Below are positions 27,801 to 42,800 of a stretch of 64,000 nucleotides of DNA, one piece after another. The stretch spans positions 1 to 64,000 of the forward strand of contig CAINLJ010000147.1 in assembly GCA_903850335.1 (NCBI GenBank). The letters are read 5' to 3'. Each line of letters begins with the position of its first letter. The first letter of the stretch is position 1. Under the pieces are notes generated by a model that made no database searches, was not told the DNA's origin, and was given only the letters and a program-made list of their open reading frames with translations. The position numbers were made by a program, and so were the translations under genes. The DNA comes from an uncultured Bacteroidia bacterium. Lineage in GTDB: Bacteria; Bacteroidota; Bacteroidia; Bacteroidales; Prolixibacteraceae.

Positions 27801-30800
27801 TCCGTAATTGAAAGTGCCTGAATTGTTGAAGGTTCCTGCGACAGATAAGGTACTTGAATTTGCAGCAATTGTTCCTGCATTGCTTATTGTTCCGCTTACG
27901 GTCAATGGTCCGTTCATTGTTAGGGTGGCTCCTGAACTGATCGTAATATTATTACATACTGCTCCTGCAATCCCAATAACAGGCTGATTTCCACCGGCAG
28001 GTATAATAACATTAGTTCCCGCCACCGGTACGGCATGACCACACCAGTTATTGGCAATATTCCAGTCTGTACTTACATTTCCCAGCCAGGTTCCTGCCGT
28101 ACAACTCGATCCGGATACAGTTAATGTTCCTGTAGATGTTCCGAAATAGGTCGGTACATTATAATCGGCCGTGGCTCCGGTTCCACCATAAATACCAGAA
28201 TCCTGACCTAAAGTGCCAAAAGTTAGCGTATTAAATGTATGTGCCAGTCCATTCCCCAGATTCAGTACCGGTCCTGTATTGTTAATTGTCAAATTGTTAC
28301 CACTTATTGCCCCCGTGAGAGTTGCAATATTTGCACCACTATTTGATACAACTACATTTCCTGTTGTGGTGAAACCGGCAATATTTTGAGCCGCTAAACC
28401 GGCAATGGTTATAGGTGAACTCCCGGCAGTAAATGATCCGCTGTTCAAAAAGCTTCCACCAAACGTTAGAGCATAATTATTTGTATTTAGAGAGGCTGAG
28501 ATATTATTGATATTAACCGGACCATTAACCACTTTGGCTCCGCTTAGGGTTACAGACCCCGAAGTATTCGCGATAATAAGTCCTCCTGTGCCAGCCCATG
28601 TTGCGGGAAATTCAATATCTGTAACCTGAGCAGCACTTCCATTGTATTCAAGTCCCGAAGCAGGACCATAAGTTGGGACAGCCGTTAAGGTAGCTGTTCC
28701 TTCAAGGGACAGAATTCCATTTACTGTGACACCTGTAGTTGTTTTGGCCCCTGAGCCTGCTAAGGTAAGGTTGTTATAAACCAAGGCTGCAACGGTTTGT
28801 GAACCGGCATTATTGTACTTAAGAGTAGAGGTATTTGCAGTAAACGTTCCTCCGCTACCTACCGGATTACCCCCGATGATCAGGGTACTTGAATTCCCCT
28901 GCAAAGTTCCGCTTGTCCTGGTCCAGTCACCACTAATGGTGTGCGTCATGCTGGAACCCAAGTTTAAGGTTCCTGCTCCGGTCAAAGAAAGACCCGAACC
29001 ATCAACATTTCCTGTTAATGTCGCAACCCCGGCAGTTTTGGTCATGAGAACATTTCCTGTTGTCGTGAACCCTGCAATATTTTGTGTGCCCGCACCTCCG
29101 ATTGTAACAGAAGAACTTCCTGCTGACAAGGTTCCGGTGCTTACGAAATTCCCGTTTAGAGTTACAGCAAGATTTGCTGTTGACAAAGTAGCACCATTTA
29201 GTGTGAGTGCCCCATTTACGACAAGTGCAGAGCTTAAGGTTTTTAAACCTGAACCTGTGAATGTGACATTATTAAAAGTAGCAGTACCACTGCTGTTTAG
29301 GATGGCCTGAGGTGACGAACCTGTAAAATTCACTGTTCCACCTGTACCTGGAGTAAAGGTACCGCTATTGGACCAGTCGCCGGATACAGAAAGAGTGTTA
29401 GCACCTGAAATTGTAACACTGGCTCCACTCAAAATCGTAATACTGTTACATGCAGCAGCAGAACTTATTACGGGTTGCCTGCCACCTGACGGAATAGTAA
29501 CATTCGAAGTAGCATTTGGTAAACCACCACACCAGTTGGAACCTGTATTCCAGTCAGTACTTGTAGCTCCGGTCCATGAACCCGGATTCGGGCAACCAGT
29601 AGTAAACTGAATATCTCCGGTTGAACCGTTCTGGAACCAACTGTCATTTTTAATCGTTGCATGTAGTGAAGTGCCGCTGCCATAATCTCCGGCAGGCATT
29701 AAAGAGCCGGCAGTTAAGAAGGCATTGGCTGATGAGGAGTAAGAACCTAAATCGGCAATAGCACTGCCCGAAATATCAAATGACCCGATGATATTCAGGG
29801 AAGCAGGAAAAGTCTTTACTCCGGAATTGGAGAGATTGAGGTTATTATATGCCAATAATGGGATGCTTTGAGCACCGGAACCATTAAAGTCAATCGTAGT
29901 TCCTGTAATTGCCGGAGTAAATCCTGGTAATGTAATTGTACCTCCAATACCTATTACTCCTGTTGAAGATAATGTAATTGAAGTTTGTGCACCACTTAAA
30001 TCAAGATTTCCATAATTAAATGCCGGAACAGTTTGGCTTGTTCCTGTAAACTGGAATGTATTTCCGGTTGAACCCTCGGTTATCACGGCTGCAGGGGCAG
30101 TAAATGTTCCTGAAACACTAATAATTCCGTTGCCAAGTGTGATGGCAGTAGTTGCAGAACCAAGATTAAGATTGACATAATTAAATGCCGGAACTGTTTG
30201 GCTCGCACCATTGAACTGAATTGTACTTCCTGTCATTGTTGCAGGAACCGAAGGAACAGTAAATACGCCAGCAATAGCAATGTTTCCACTGCTTGGAAAG
30301 GTAATACCAGTCGTGGCTGAACCAAGATTAAGATTAAAATAATTAAACACCGGAACACTTTGGCTATCACCATTAAAGGACACAGTACTTCCTGTGACTG
30401 ATGTATAGGCGGTGGCACCAGGTGTGAAAATTCCGGAAACTACTATCACTCCTGAACCAAGGGTCCTGCTTCCGCTTGTACTTGTAAGATTATAGTAGTT
30501 AAAGGCAGGAATAGTCTGGGCACCTGCTCCATTAAAGTTGATCGTGCTGCCTGTAATGTTTTGAGTTATTGCCCCTGGAGCCGCAAAGGTACCCGCAATT
30601 CCAATAGTTCCAGTGTTCGCCAGCGTAATGGATGTTGTAGCAGAACCAAGATTAAGATTATTATAATTAAATGCGGGAACAGTCTGACTATCACCATTAA
30701 AACGAATAGTGCTTCCAGTAACTGTCTGGGTTATCGCTCCAGGAACAGTAAATAAACCGGCAATCCCGATAGTACCGCTATTTGCTAATGTAATAGCAGT

Positions 30801-33800
30801 GGTGGCAGTACTTAGATCAAGGTTGTTATAATTAAATGCCGGTACAGTCTGGCTGGAACCTCTGAATTGTACTGTATTTCCTGTCGCAGTCTGGGTGATT
30901 GCTCCCGGACCCGTAAATGTCCCTGAGATACCTATAGTGCCACTTGCAAGAGTTATTGCAGTTGTTGCTGAGCTTAGATTCAGGTTGTTATAATTAAATG
31001 CCGGTACAGTCTGACCCGATCCGTTGAAGCTGATCGTACTTCCTGTGAAGGTATAACCGTTTGTTCCCGGTGTAAAGGTTCCCGAAATTCCGACAGTTCC
31101 CGAGGATGCAAATACCCTTGCTCCGGTGCTGGAACTGGTCAGATTGCCAAAATTAAATGCAGGTATAGTTTGTGAACCTGAACCATTGAAGTTAACAGTG
31201 CTTCCTGAGGCAAAGGTGTTAGTACCGCCAAAGGCAGGGAAAGTACCACCAACCAGGAGTGATCCGGTCGCGGATACTGTAAACGTTCCGGTTCCTTTTA
31301 CTGTATTTAAGCTGTTGTCCAGATTACCATCAAGCTGGAGGTTCCCGATGTTTGCAGTATTTGAATCGACTGTTATGGTTGCTCCACTGACAATTTGCAC
31401 ATTGTCTCCACCCGCCGGAGCAACTCCTCCGACCCATGAGCTTCCAGTATTCCATGCACCACCAGTTGCGGTTGAAACTATATTTCGTGTCACTCCGGCA
31501 TATGGATACTGAATATAAGACGCAACATTCCCGGTATTTGCAGTAATATTAGCGGCTAATCCGGTTACTTCGATCGAAAGTCGTAAACGGTCACCGGATG
31601 CCCAGGTCTGTGACGGGGTAAAACTAAGAGTCGCGGTCTTGGTGCCCGTAGTAGTGAAGGTAGCGGAATATCCTGTGGAAGCCTGAACCGTACCACCCGA
31701 GTTTACCCTCTGTAACCTAAATCGTGCAGAGCCCCCAGTTACGGATATGGCACTTACGGACAACGAAACAGGGAAGCTGTTTCCTGAAATCTGACTGGTT
31801 AAGCTACTGTTAGTGATCGTAAATGCGAGTACCTCAGTGTTATTACCAAGTGCTGCTGTTGGAGATGCAGCTGTACCAGCCGCACCCTGAAGGTTGGCAA
31901 GATCATAAACACGTGGTGTACCGGAGGTTCCTGTTCCAGCCTGGGTGAGTGTATTTTGAAGGAAAACTGTACCTGTGCTTGACTGCGAGGATGCACCAAT
32001 ATTTACTATTCCTGTTGCATCCGCAAAGTAAGTTGGAAGGATATAAGTTGCACTTGATCCTGTTCCTCCATAGAAACCCGAACCCTGACCAGCTACACCT
32101 AATGTAAGTGTATTGAAAAGATGGGTTAACCCTGTACCCAGACTAAAAATAGGTCCGGTATTACTTATAGTAAGGTTATTTCCATTCACAAGACCGTTAA
32201 GTGTGGCAATATTTGTGCCTGTCTTAGTCACCGAAACGTTTCCTGTAGTTGTAAAGCCTGCAATACCTTGAGTAGCTGTTCCACTGATAGTTACATTATT
32301 CGCACCAAAATTCAGTGTACCTCCGCCAGTATTTGCAAGATCTCCTTGAACTGTCAAAGCCGCACTTACTCCGGCAGTCCCTGATCCGCTAAAGTGAAGG
32401 TTCTGATAGGTAAACGAGCCGTTTATTGTTGGATTTGCATTATAATATTCAATCGTAAATCCTGCAGCGGGAGTGGAAGTAAAGGAATAATTCCCTCCCC
32501 ACGTCGTGGTACCTACCCTTAGTGTTCCAGCAGTTAATGTGGCAGAAGCTGCTGTCAATAAGAATGTTGTAGGGTCTAGTGTTCCGGAAGTCATTGTAAA
32601 TACGCTCGATGTCCCTAATGTAATTGCACTGCCAAGCGTTACGGTTCCACCCGATTTATTGACTGTCAGACCAGGAGCATTGGAAGTTGCTGTGGAAATC
32701 ACACCCGAAAGGGTCTGGGCTCCAGTTCCATTAAGCGTCAGCGATATAGCCTGTGTTGAGGTTCCGTTAAACGTCCAGTTTCCTCCAACGAGAATTGACC
32801 TTGTTGCTCCACCGGTTATTGTTCCTGTGCCGGAAACATTCCCTGTAACAGTAGTTGTACTGCCTGATGCCAAAGTAAGACCTGTCCCGCCTGAGGTACT
32901 TAAAGTCAGGTTACCACCGATTGTGTAAGGGGTAGGAAGTGCAACAGTACAAGTACCGCTCATTGTAAAATTGCCCAAAACAGATGTTCCGGTTAATGTC
33001 TTCGCACCACTTCCGCTCAGACCTAAGTGATAATAAGAATTCACATGTGCCGTTTGTGCTGTTCCGGTATAATTAACAGCATTACCTGTTGCACTGGCTG
33101 TAAGACCTGTAATACCGGATGTCCCTCCAAGGTTAAGTGTACCCGTTGTACCATCCCCATTGGTCAGCGACCCTGCGCCGGACAAGGCAGTTGCAACTGT
33201 CAGCGTTCCTGTGTTCGTATAGGTCCCGGTTATGGCAAGTGAAGGAATCGCTATTGTTCCATTAATAATTTTTCCTGCTCCGTTAAGTGTATAAACACCG
33301 GTTCCTGCATTAATTACGCCCGGACTTGAAAGGTTTCCACCAATTGTCACAGGCGAATTGGATGCTGTATTAGTAAAAGTAGCTCCCGTGTTAACTGTGA
33401 AATCACCATCAAATGTTTTTGATCCGGTTGCTGATGAGATAGTCAAAGTGCCACTTACTCCGGCACCAACTGTTGTGCTTCCGGTTACTGTCAAAGGAAA
33501 GCCTGCCGCCGTAAACGTGGATCCATCGCCAATTGAAAGATTTCCCCCAATAGTCATTGCGGCTACAGTGGTAAGAGCAGACGTTCCATTTAAAGTAAGA
33601 TTGCCTCCTACTGAGCTGCCAGTGCTAAAATTAACTGCGCCAGCTCCTGAGAAGGTTAGGCTATTAAAACCATTTGTACCTGTCAGGACAGGTGCTGCTC
33701 CAGTGAAATGAACTGTTCCGGTATTTCCGGTGAAGGTACCGCCATTGGTCCAGTTGCCAATAACAGTTAAAGTATTTGCTCCTGTTCCGCCATCAAAAGA

Positions 33801-36800
33801 AGCTCCCGGCTGAATTGTAAGGCTGGCACAGGATGCATCGATATCGAGTGTAGGAAAGGAGGTTGCTGACGACGGAATCACAACATCTATTGTTGCATCA
33901 GGAATTGGTAACGCACTCCAGTTCCCTGGAGTACTCCATTTGCCATCCCCGGCAAGGCCGGTCCATGTCCCCGGTATTGAAGTGGCAGAACCAACATAGA
34001 TAAGTCCTACCGCCGTGGATCCAAAATAAGTTGAGTTTTGATTCGGTGCCGGAGCGGGTGAAGCAGTGGATCCAAAAACTCCGGAGCCCTGATCTGTGGC
34101 TTCATAAAAGAGGAACCCGGCTTTATTTGATGCGAAACTGGCCAGATCCGCCTGAGCCGGACTATTTAAAGTAAGATTATTACTGATTGTTATCGCAGCT
34201 GGAAATGTTTTTAAAGTTGGAATTGGTCCCCCAGAAGCCGACAAGGTAAGGTTGTAGTATAAAACATTGGCAATAGTTTGTGCAGAGGAGCCAGAGAAAT
34301 TAACTGTACCCAGATTTGCGGTGAAGGATCCACCGGTTATGGATACAGGAGTGCCAGCCTGACTTAATTGAAGAGTAGCCGAACCTCCGTCCAAAGTTCC
34401 CGACGACAGAGCTATGGCACCAGAAAATGTGTGCGTGAGGCCGGAACCGCCAAGGTTTAGTGTTCCTCCACCGGCACCGCCATTTATTGTCAGCCCAACT
34501 CCTGAAACATCTCCCGTAAGGGTAGCTGTTGTACCTCCGGTCTTGGTCATCGAGACGGTACCTCCGGTAGTAAAACCATCAATGGATTGAGTATTGGCAC
34601 CCGTGATCGTAATATTGGATGTCCCGGCAGCCAATCCTGCCAAAGTTGGATTTATAAAATTACCATAGAAAGTAAGACCTGCATTATTTGTCGACAGGGT
34701 TGCTCCTGAATTAATATTCAAAGGAACATTATGGGTTGCATCTCCAATTTGTTTTGCACCTGACAGGGTAACATTGGTGCCGGCCCCCTTAACAATAACA
34801 CCACCTGCTGCAATAAATGGAGTGATAAATTCCGGACCGCTAGTAAATGTTCCGCCTGTATTATATTGTAAAACAGGAGATCCCGTAGCACTAAAGGTTG
34901 GAGCTGCAGACAATGTTGCAGCTGAACTCCCTTCCATTGAAAGGGTATTATTGACAGTAAAATTGGCAGTAGTAATCGTCTTTGTACCGGTACCTCCAAT
35001 GGTGACATTGTTAAATACAATCGCTGCACCTGTAACAGACTGGGCAGCACCGTTAAATGACAATGTCTCACCTGTACCTGTAGTGAAAATACCACCTGTG
35101 TTATTCAGGTTTCCACTTATGCTGATTGTTGTTGTCGCTACCGGATCGTCAGTGAATGTGCCTGAATTGGTCCAGTTACCGGCTACTGCTAATGTATTTG
35201 TTCCAAGTATTGTAAGTGAAGCACCTGACTGAATCAGCAGGTTCTTGCAGGTTGCTATGGCAGAAGTTGGAAGTGAAGCGTCAATTTTTGGAAAAACGCC
35301 ACCTGTAGGTGAAGTGGGAATTGTAACGTCAACTGTACTTGTTGGAACATGACCGTCTGACCAGTTAGCTGCAGTGTTCCAGTCTGTTGGATAGGTGGCA
35401 TCCCCTCCATCCCAAACACCGGGAGGAACAGCGCCAATAAAGATTTCACCAGTCGAAACCGGGGCAAAATAGGTTCCATCAGTTGTTGCTGCCGAGGAGT
35501 TTATACCACCAAAAGTTCCTGTTGTTGCAGTTGAGGGAGCAGAACCTAAGAATATCAGAGAATTCTTGACCACATGGGTAAAGTTCCCCAGATCAGCAAT
35601 CCATGCAGCGCCTGTATTATCGAGTGTCAGATTTGAATTTATCTTAAGTGCAGAAGGGAAAGTCTTTTTGCCTGTGCCTTCAAGATAAAGATTGTCGTAA
35701 ATTGTTGCGAAAATAGTCTGGGCGGCACCCTTATAATGAACTGTATTTCCTGGATTAGCCGAGGCATTTAAGGTGGTTATTGAACAGGTTCCTGCAAGAT
35801 TTAAAACTCCTGAAGCTCCCTGTAAAAAGGTAGAAGATCCACTTGTAGTAGCCAGCGAAGCCGTTGTAGTGACCGTACCATTATTTGTAAAGGTGATGCC
35901 GTTTGCAACTGTAAGAAGTGTTGTTGCAGTTATTGTACCATTGTTTGTAAATGCTCCATTCACATTGAATGCCGTACCAATACTTAAAGTGCCACTGTTA
36001 ATCGTTGAATTTGTAAAGGTTGCAATTGCAGGTGCAGTAGTAGTAGACCCGCTAAGTGTCTTGGATGCACCGCTAAACGTATGAACACCGGTGGTATTTC
36101 CGGCTGCATTAAATGTAGTTGCATTGTTTGTAAAGTTTCCGGCAAAACCATAAGCTGCATTAGCATTTTCGTTCCAGATCCCTAAGTTATTAAGCGTAAC
36201 ATCACCGGTGAAGGTCTTTGTGCCGGTGCTATTGTCCGTATACGTTCCGGTAACTGAGGTTGTACCGGTTACTCCCAGAGTAAAGTTAGGTCCGACAGTC
36301 AGTGTGGTACCGTTGCCAATACTAAGGTTTCGTCCAACTGCCAGGTTAGCCGCTGTGGTTACAGTTGCAGCCTGGGTCATTGTCAGATCTCCCCCTATTG
36401 TTGCGTTGGCAAGTGATTTGGCTCCTGAACCCGACAGTCCAACATTATTGAAGGTGTATGCAAATGGGGCAATACTTTGTGCACCCAGTGCAGTGAAATT
36501 AACCGTTCCGGTAGAAGCAGTAAAGGTACCTGCCGTACCACTCATAAATGTACCACCTGCATTTAAAGTTCCGGCACCAGTAAATGTGAGGTTTGATACA
36601 GTTCCGGCTGAGGTTAAATCACCGGTTAAATTAATCGTTCCGGTCGAAACCGAAACTGTTGTACTTCGTGTTGTTGTTGTGGTCCCGCTTAAGGCGATAG
36701 ATGTACTGGTTAAAGTTCCTGAACCCACTGAAAGAGTTACTCCCCCTGTTGATCCGTTAGACGGACGACTTAATGTAATTGCTCCTGTGGTAAAAGTAAC

Positions 36801-39800
36801 ACCTGTGTTTATTGCAAGTACAGGAGAAGCGGCAGTTGAACTTGGAAAAGCTACAGGACCTACAGTTGCATCACCCGTAATTGTCGCTGTTCCGGAGGTT
36901 TTGGAAAACGTCAAAGTTCCGGTATTCGTCAGAGATCCAATACTTTGGGCGGCAGTACCAGTTAATGTTATCCCACCTGATCCTGTAATTTTAGTCTTAT
37001 CATTATTATTATTGACGAGATTGGCATTAAGGGTCAATAAATTAGCCCCCAATGCTAACGTTGCTCCTGAATTCACAGTTAAGGAAACACCTGTACTCAA
37101 AGTCTTTGCACCTGTTCCAACTGTTACTGATCCTGAATTGATGATTATACCACCGGTCCCGCTAAAGGTAGCAGGCCATTCAACTCCTGATGTATAAGTA
37201 CTTCCATTATTGTATTCGAGAGTCGCAGCAGTGCCAAATGTAGGAACAACAGATAGTGTTGATGCGGACGTGCCCGCCATTGAAAGAATTCCGTTAACCG
37301 TAAAGGTTGCGGTTGTAATAGTTTTAGACCCGGTTCCGCCGATGATAACATTGTTGAAAACAGAAGCCCCTGTTCCGGTTGTGGTGATCGTTTGTGCTGT
37401 TCCGTTAAATGCCACGGTTCCAGTCCCTGCTACAAAACCTGCAGTTCCACGGGAGTTTGTCCAGTTTCCGTTAACTGTCAAAGTTACAGCCCCTGAAAGA
37501 GTAACCGAAGTTGTTGATCCTATCGTGATGTTATTACATACAGCGGCGGCCGAAATTGTCGGGCCGGTTACTCCGTTTGGTATATTCACATTGGTTATCG
37601 CATCAGGTACTGACCCACAGGACCAGTTAAGTGCATTGTTCCAGTTGGTGTCGGAGGCGCCGGTCCATAGTCCGGGTGTACATGGAGTGGCCGAAAGATT
37701 TAAGACACCTGTTGAAGTAGAAAGAAAGTAGCTGTTATCTTTTGTTGTTGCCGAGGAAGAAGTAGAACCAAAAGTACCTGTTGTATAAGTATTACTGTTA
37801 TAAGTTAAGGATATTGCTGTATGCTGATAGCTTCCAAGATCGGCAAGGGCTCCGGTTCCAATAGAAATATTATTACCAATCGTTATTGCTGCCGGGAAGA
37901 TAACAGTTTCGGCACCCGATAACCCAAGATTATAATAAGTAACTGCCTTTAAAGTCTGCCCGGATATACCAGTGTAATTAACGGTGTTTCCTGTACTTGA
38001 TGCTGTTAGTGACGTTATTCCTGCAGTTCCGCCTAAATTTAATATACCTGTCGGTCCGTTTGTAAATCCACCTGTGCCGGATAATGCAGTTAAGGCAGAT
38101 ATTGTTCCGTTGTTTGTAAGAACGGCCGGACTTGTAACTGTGAGAAGTGTCCCAACATTCAATGTTCCGCTGTTTGAATAGGCACCAGTTGTAATTGTCA
38201 CATTTGGAATCACTGAGGATGTTGCTCCGCCAAGAGTCTTTGTGCCGCTTCCGCTAAAAGTATGGGTTCCGTTTCCAGCAGTAAATGTAGTTGCATTATT
38301 TGTGAAATTCCCGTTGATTGTATAAGCAGAACCTCCGGTTTCGTCCCATACACCTCCGCTGTTAAGGGTTATATCACCAGTGAAAGATTTTAATCCGCTG
38401 CTGTTGTCCGTATAGGTTCCATTCAGCGTTGTAGTTCCACTAACACTTAGGGTGAAATTTGATCCCACAACAAATGAATTACCTGCCCCAATATTCAGCG
38501 CATTTGTAATCGTTAGATTTGATCCCGTTGTTAAGATCGCCGAAGATCCACTTAAAGCAATCGCTCCTATTGTTGTTAATCCGGAAGCAGGGGTTGTCGC
38601 AGTTGTCGTTCCATTCAATGTAAGAGTGCCGCCAATGCCCGTAACTCCGGTCATGTCCTTGGCTCCTGAACCCGAAAGTATAAGGTTATTATACGTAACA
38701 TTTGCCATGTTCTGGGCACCGGTTCCATTATAATTTACAGTGCCAGTCTGAGCCGTGTACGTACCCGCTGTATTGGTTGTATTCCCTCCTACGGTTAAAG
38801 TACCACTACCACCCTGCAGTGTTCCGGCCGTCCTGATCCAGTTTCCGGAAATTGTGTGCGTACTGCTGCCAAGATTAAGAGTACCTCCGGAGCCATTTAA
38901 GGTAAGGCTTCCTCCGGAAACATTCCCGCCTAAAGTTGCAACTCCGGCAGTTTTCGTCATCGAAATATCCCCTGTCGTACTAAACCCGGCAACAGCCTGG
39001 GTGTTAGTGCCTCCTATTATTACAGGAGAGCTTCCTGCGGAAAACGAACCACCTGAATTCACGTAATCTCCATTCAGGGTTACAGTATTCCCAGCAGTCG
39101 TTAAGGTCGCACTTCCAGTAACTGTAAGTACACCGTTTGTCGTTAAGGCTGATGTTAGGCTGGTTACACTGGATCCGGAAACTGACAAACTATTAAAAGT
39201 TGCAGTGCCGCTTAAATCTGAGATTGACTGTGCGGCACCGTTAAAATTGACTGTTCCTGATGTGCCCGGATTGAAGGTCGCAGCATTATTCCAGTTACCC
39301 CCGACATTAATTGTGTTGCCTGTTCCATTTACAGTTATCGTGGCATTATTTGTAAGATCTGTTGTCACTGTCAGGGAATTGGATCCGGAGATAGTTAGCG
39401 TGCCATTATTAACCAGAGTGCCGCAAACAGCACCTGCACCTGCATTTATCGTTGGCTGGAGTCCACCGATCGGACTGGCAGGAATGATCACGTTTGTTGA
39501 AGATGTTGGTAATCCACCGCACCAGTTAGCCCCGTTATTCCAGTTAGTGTCTGCAGTTCCTAACCACGTACCGGTAGTACAGGTAACAGCTGACAAACTC
39601 AATACTCCTGTTGATGACGGGCTTGCAATAAAATGGTTATCATCTACATTTGCCGGTACTGGTGAGGCTGTACTGCTTCCCCAGGTACCAACAGCCTGTA
39701 CTGCTCCATTAAACGCCAGGTTAACTGCAGTGGAATTAAAGGATAGAAGGTCAGCCTTTGCACCTCCGGAAATATCTAGTGTATTACCAACCGTCAATGC

Positions 39801-42800
39801 TCCGGGAAAAGTTTTAGTCCCAGATCCGGAGAGAGTCAAATCATAATAACCAAGTGCCAGAATAGATTGATCGGCACCCGAATAGTTGACATTATTGTGA
39901 TTTGTCACTACATCCAGTATCCCTGTAACTGAGGCAGTACCCCCAATAAATAAGGTAGAGCCCGCACCCTGTGTTAACGTGCCAGCCACATCCAAAGATG
40001 ATCCGGCAGAGAGTGAAACATTGTTAGCAACTGTTGCACCAGAATTAATGAGTACTGTTCCACTTGCTGCAGTGGCAGAACTTAAAGTCTTTATACCGGA
40101 TCCCCCAAACGTTAAATTGTTGAAAGAGGTAGCTGATGCAGCGAGAGTCTGCACTCCCGGGGCACCAAATACAACAGTACTTGTACCCGGGACAAATATT
40201 GATCCGGTTCCATTCCAGGCTGTTGCAGTCGAAGAGTTTACATTCAATGTTGCTGAGCCCCCGTTCAGCGTTCCTCCGGAAAGTGTAATATCACCTGAGA
40301 AAATATGATTGCCCGAACCCAGGTTAAGGCTTCCGGGACCGTTAATAATCAGTGCTGCTGCGTCAACATTCCCCCCCAGGGCAGCTGCCCCTGCGGATTT
40401 TGACAGCGTAACGTTTCCGGTTGTTGTAAATCCGGCAATAGCCTGAGTTATGGCTCCTCCTGAAATTGTAATATTGGAACTTCCGGCAGTAAATGCACCA
40501 CCATTGTTAATAATAAAATCACCACCAAATGTTATTGCAGAGTTTCCTGTTGTTAATGTTACACCACTATTAATAGTCAGTGCACCGTTTGCCGTTAATG
40601 CTGAACCTAAAGTCACAGTACCTGAACCTGAGAATGTTATATTGCCAAAAGTAGTCACACCGGTAATGGACTGAGAGGCTCCGTTAAAATACACGGTGCT
40701 TGAAGCCCCAGTAAACGTGCCGCCATTCGACCAATTTCCAGACACAGTTAATGTATTGGATCCGGAGATTGTAAGTACAGCCGAACTGTTAATCGTTAGA
40801 TTATTACAGACTGCAGTTGCACTGATAGTTGGTGCAAAAGGTGTTCCCGACGGGATTACTACATCAGTGGAAGATACAGGAACGCCACCACACCAGTTAG
40901 TTGCAGTATTCCAGTCTGTACTCGTTGCACCGATCCAGGTTCCCGCAGTACAGCCACCGGTTACATTGATGGATCCCGTTGACCCTGAAAGGAACCAGGT
41001 ATTATCCTGATGTGTGGATCCAGAGGCCACACTTCCCCATGTTCCTGAAGGCATTGAAACACCGCCTAATGATAGGGTAACTGCACTTGAAGCAAAACCG
41101 GATGGGTCAGCCTGAGCAGTGCCGGATATTACGAGACCCCCACCAATAGTTGTAATTCCGGAAAAAGTTTTCGTCCCGGAATTTGAAAGCGTCAGATTGT
41201 TATATGGGAATACGGGAATTGTCTGGGCTCCGGGTGCATTGAAATTAACCGTACTACCAGTAACTGTATAGCTATTTGTCCCCGGGGTAAATGTTCCCGC
41301 GACCCCTGTTGTTCCCGAACTGGCAAGTGTACGGGCACCTGTTCCGGTGCTTGTAAGACTATAATAATTAAATGCGGGGATTGTTTGTGGTCCGGATCCG
41401 TTAAAGGAAACAATATTCCCTATGGCAGTTGCCGTAATGGTTGAGAGACCGGAAGAACCACCAATATTTAATACTCCTGTTGTTCCCTGGGTTAAGTTAC
41501 CAGTGCCTGAAAGAGCTGTTGTCGCAGTTATTGTCCCGGTATTGGTCAAAACAGCAGGGCTGGTAACTGTGAGTAATGTGGCAACTGTTAAGGTTCCAGT
41601 ATTTGTATAAGCGGCACCTGTGCCTGAGAATGTGACAGTCGGAATTGTATTCGTTGTTGAACCGCCAATAGATTTTGTTACCCCTGTAAATGTATGAGTT
41701 CCGGTATTTGCAGTAAATGTCGTCGCATTATTCAGGAGGCTGCCGGCAAAATTAATTGAGGCAGCTCCTGATTCATTCCAAACACCTCCTGAGTTAATTG
41801 TTACATCCCCGGTAAATGTCTTAGCCCCTGTATTTGCAAGGGTCAGGGTTCCGGTTACTAAGGTTGTCCCGGTTACACCCAATGTCCATGTATTTGTGGC
41901 TCCGGTGGCCAGTGTCGCTCCTGTTTGAACGTTTAGAATACCCCCAATAGCTAAGGCAGCTCCTGTTGTTGCAGTCGCTGCCGAACTGAGTGTAAGATTA
42001 CCGGCTACTGTAGTAATTGCACCAAAGGTCTTGGCACCTCCGCTTAGAGTTAAATGGTGATATGCAGTTACTTTAAGCGTTTGTGTTGTTCCGTTGTAAT
42101 TAACAGTATTTCCTACTGCTGTGGCTGTAAGAGCAGGTGTTACTGTTGCTGCTCCAATATTTAAAATTCCCGCCGCACTGTTAGTCAGGGTGCTTGCTCC
42201 TGCAAATGTTGTGGCAATAGTAAGAGTACCATTATTAGTGGTAGTCCCGCTTATTGTTATACTTGGTATTGCAATAGCATTTGCTCCGCTTATCGTCTTT
42301 GCAGTTCCCGAGAAAGTATGAACACCTGTATTTGCCGTATAGGATCCGTCATTTTGAAGGTTTCCGGCATAACCAATCGCTGCTATTCCGGTTTCATTAT
42401 ATATCCCCCCTGAATTAACTGTTACATTTCCTGTAAATGTTTTGGACCCTGTACCAGCAAGCGTTAAAGTTCCTGTTATGCTCGTAGTTCCCGTTACGCT
42501 CAGGGTAAAGTTTGTGCCTGTTGCAAAAGTACTACCTGTGGCAACCGAAAGATTACCACCAACGGTTACGTTAGCGGTTGTTGTTGCAGAGGTTGCGGTT
42601 ATAGTTAGATTACCATAGGTTAATCCGGTTACATTTTGGGTACCCCCGTCATAATTGACTAAACTGGCTCCGTTAAGGTTACCGGAGGAGAATGCGGGCA
42701 TAATTCCGCCCACAAGATATACACCGGTAGCCGACATAGTAAGGGTTCCGGTTGCAGAAACATCAAACGAACTTGCATTTAGCTGATCATTGATAGTCAG

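Noticed and set aside
1792-42321. Many long plus-strand ORFs rich in Pro, Val and Ala (for example 36,208-37,197 and 18,685-19,221)
   Set aside because: They are antisense to the giant minus-strand gene. Its Gly/Thr/Asn-rich codons lack stops on the opposite strand and produce Pro/Val-rich shadows without start signals or family resemblance.
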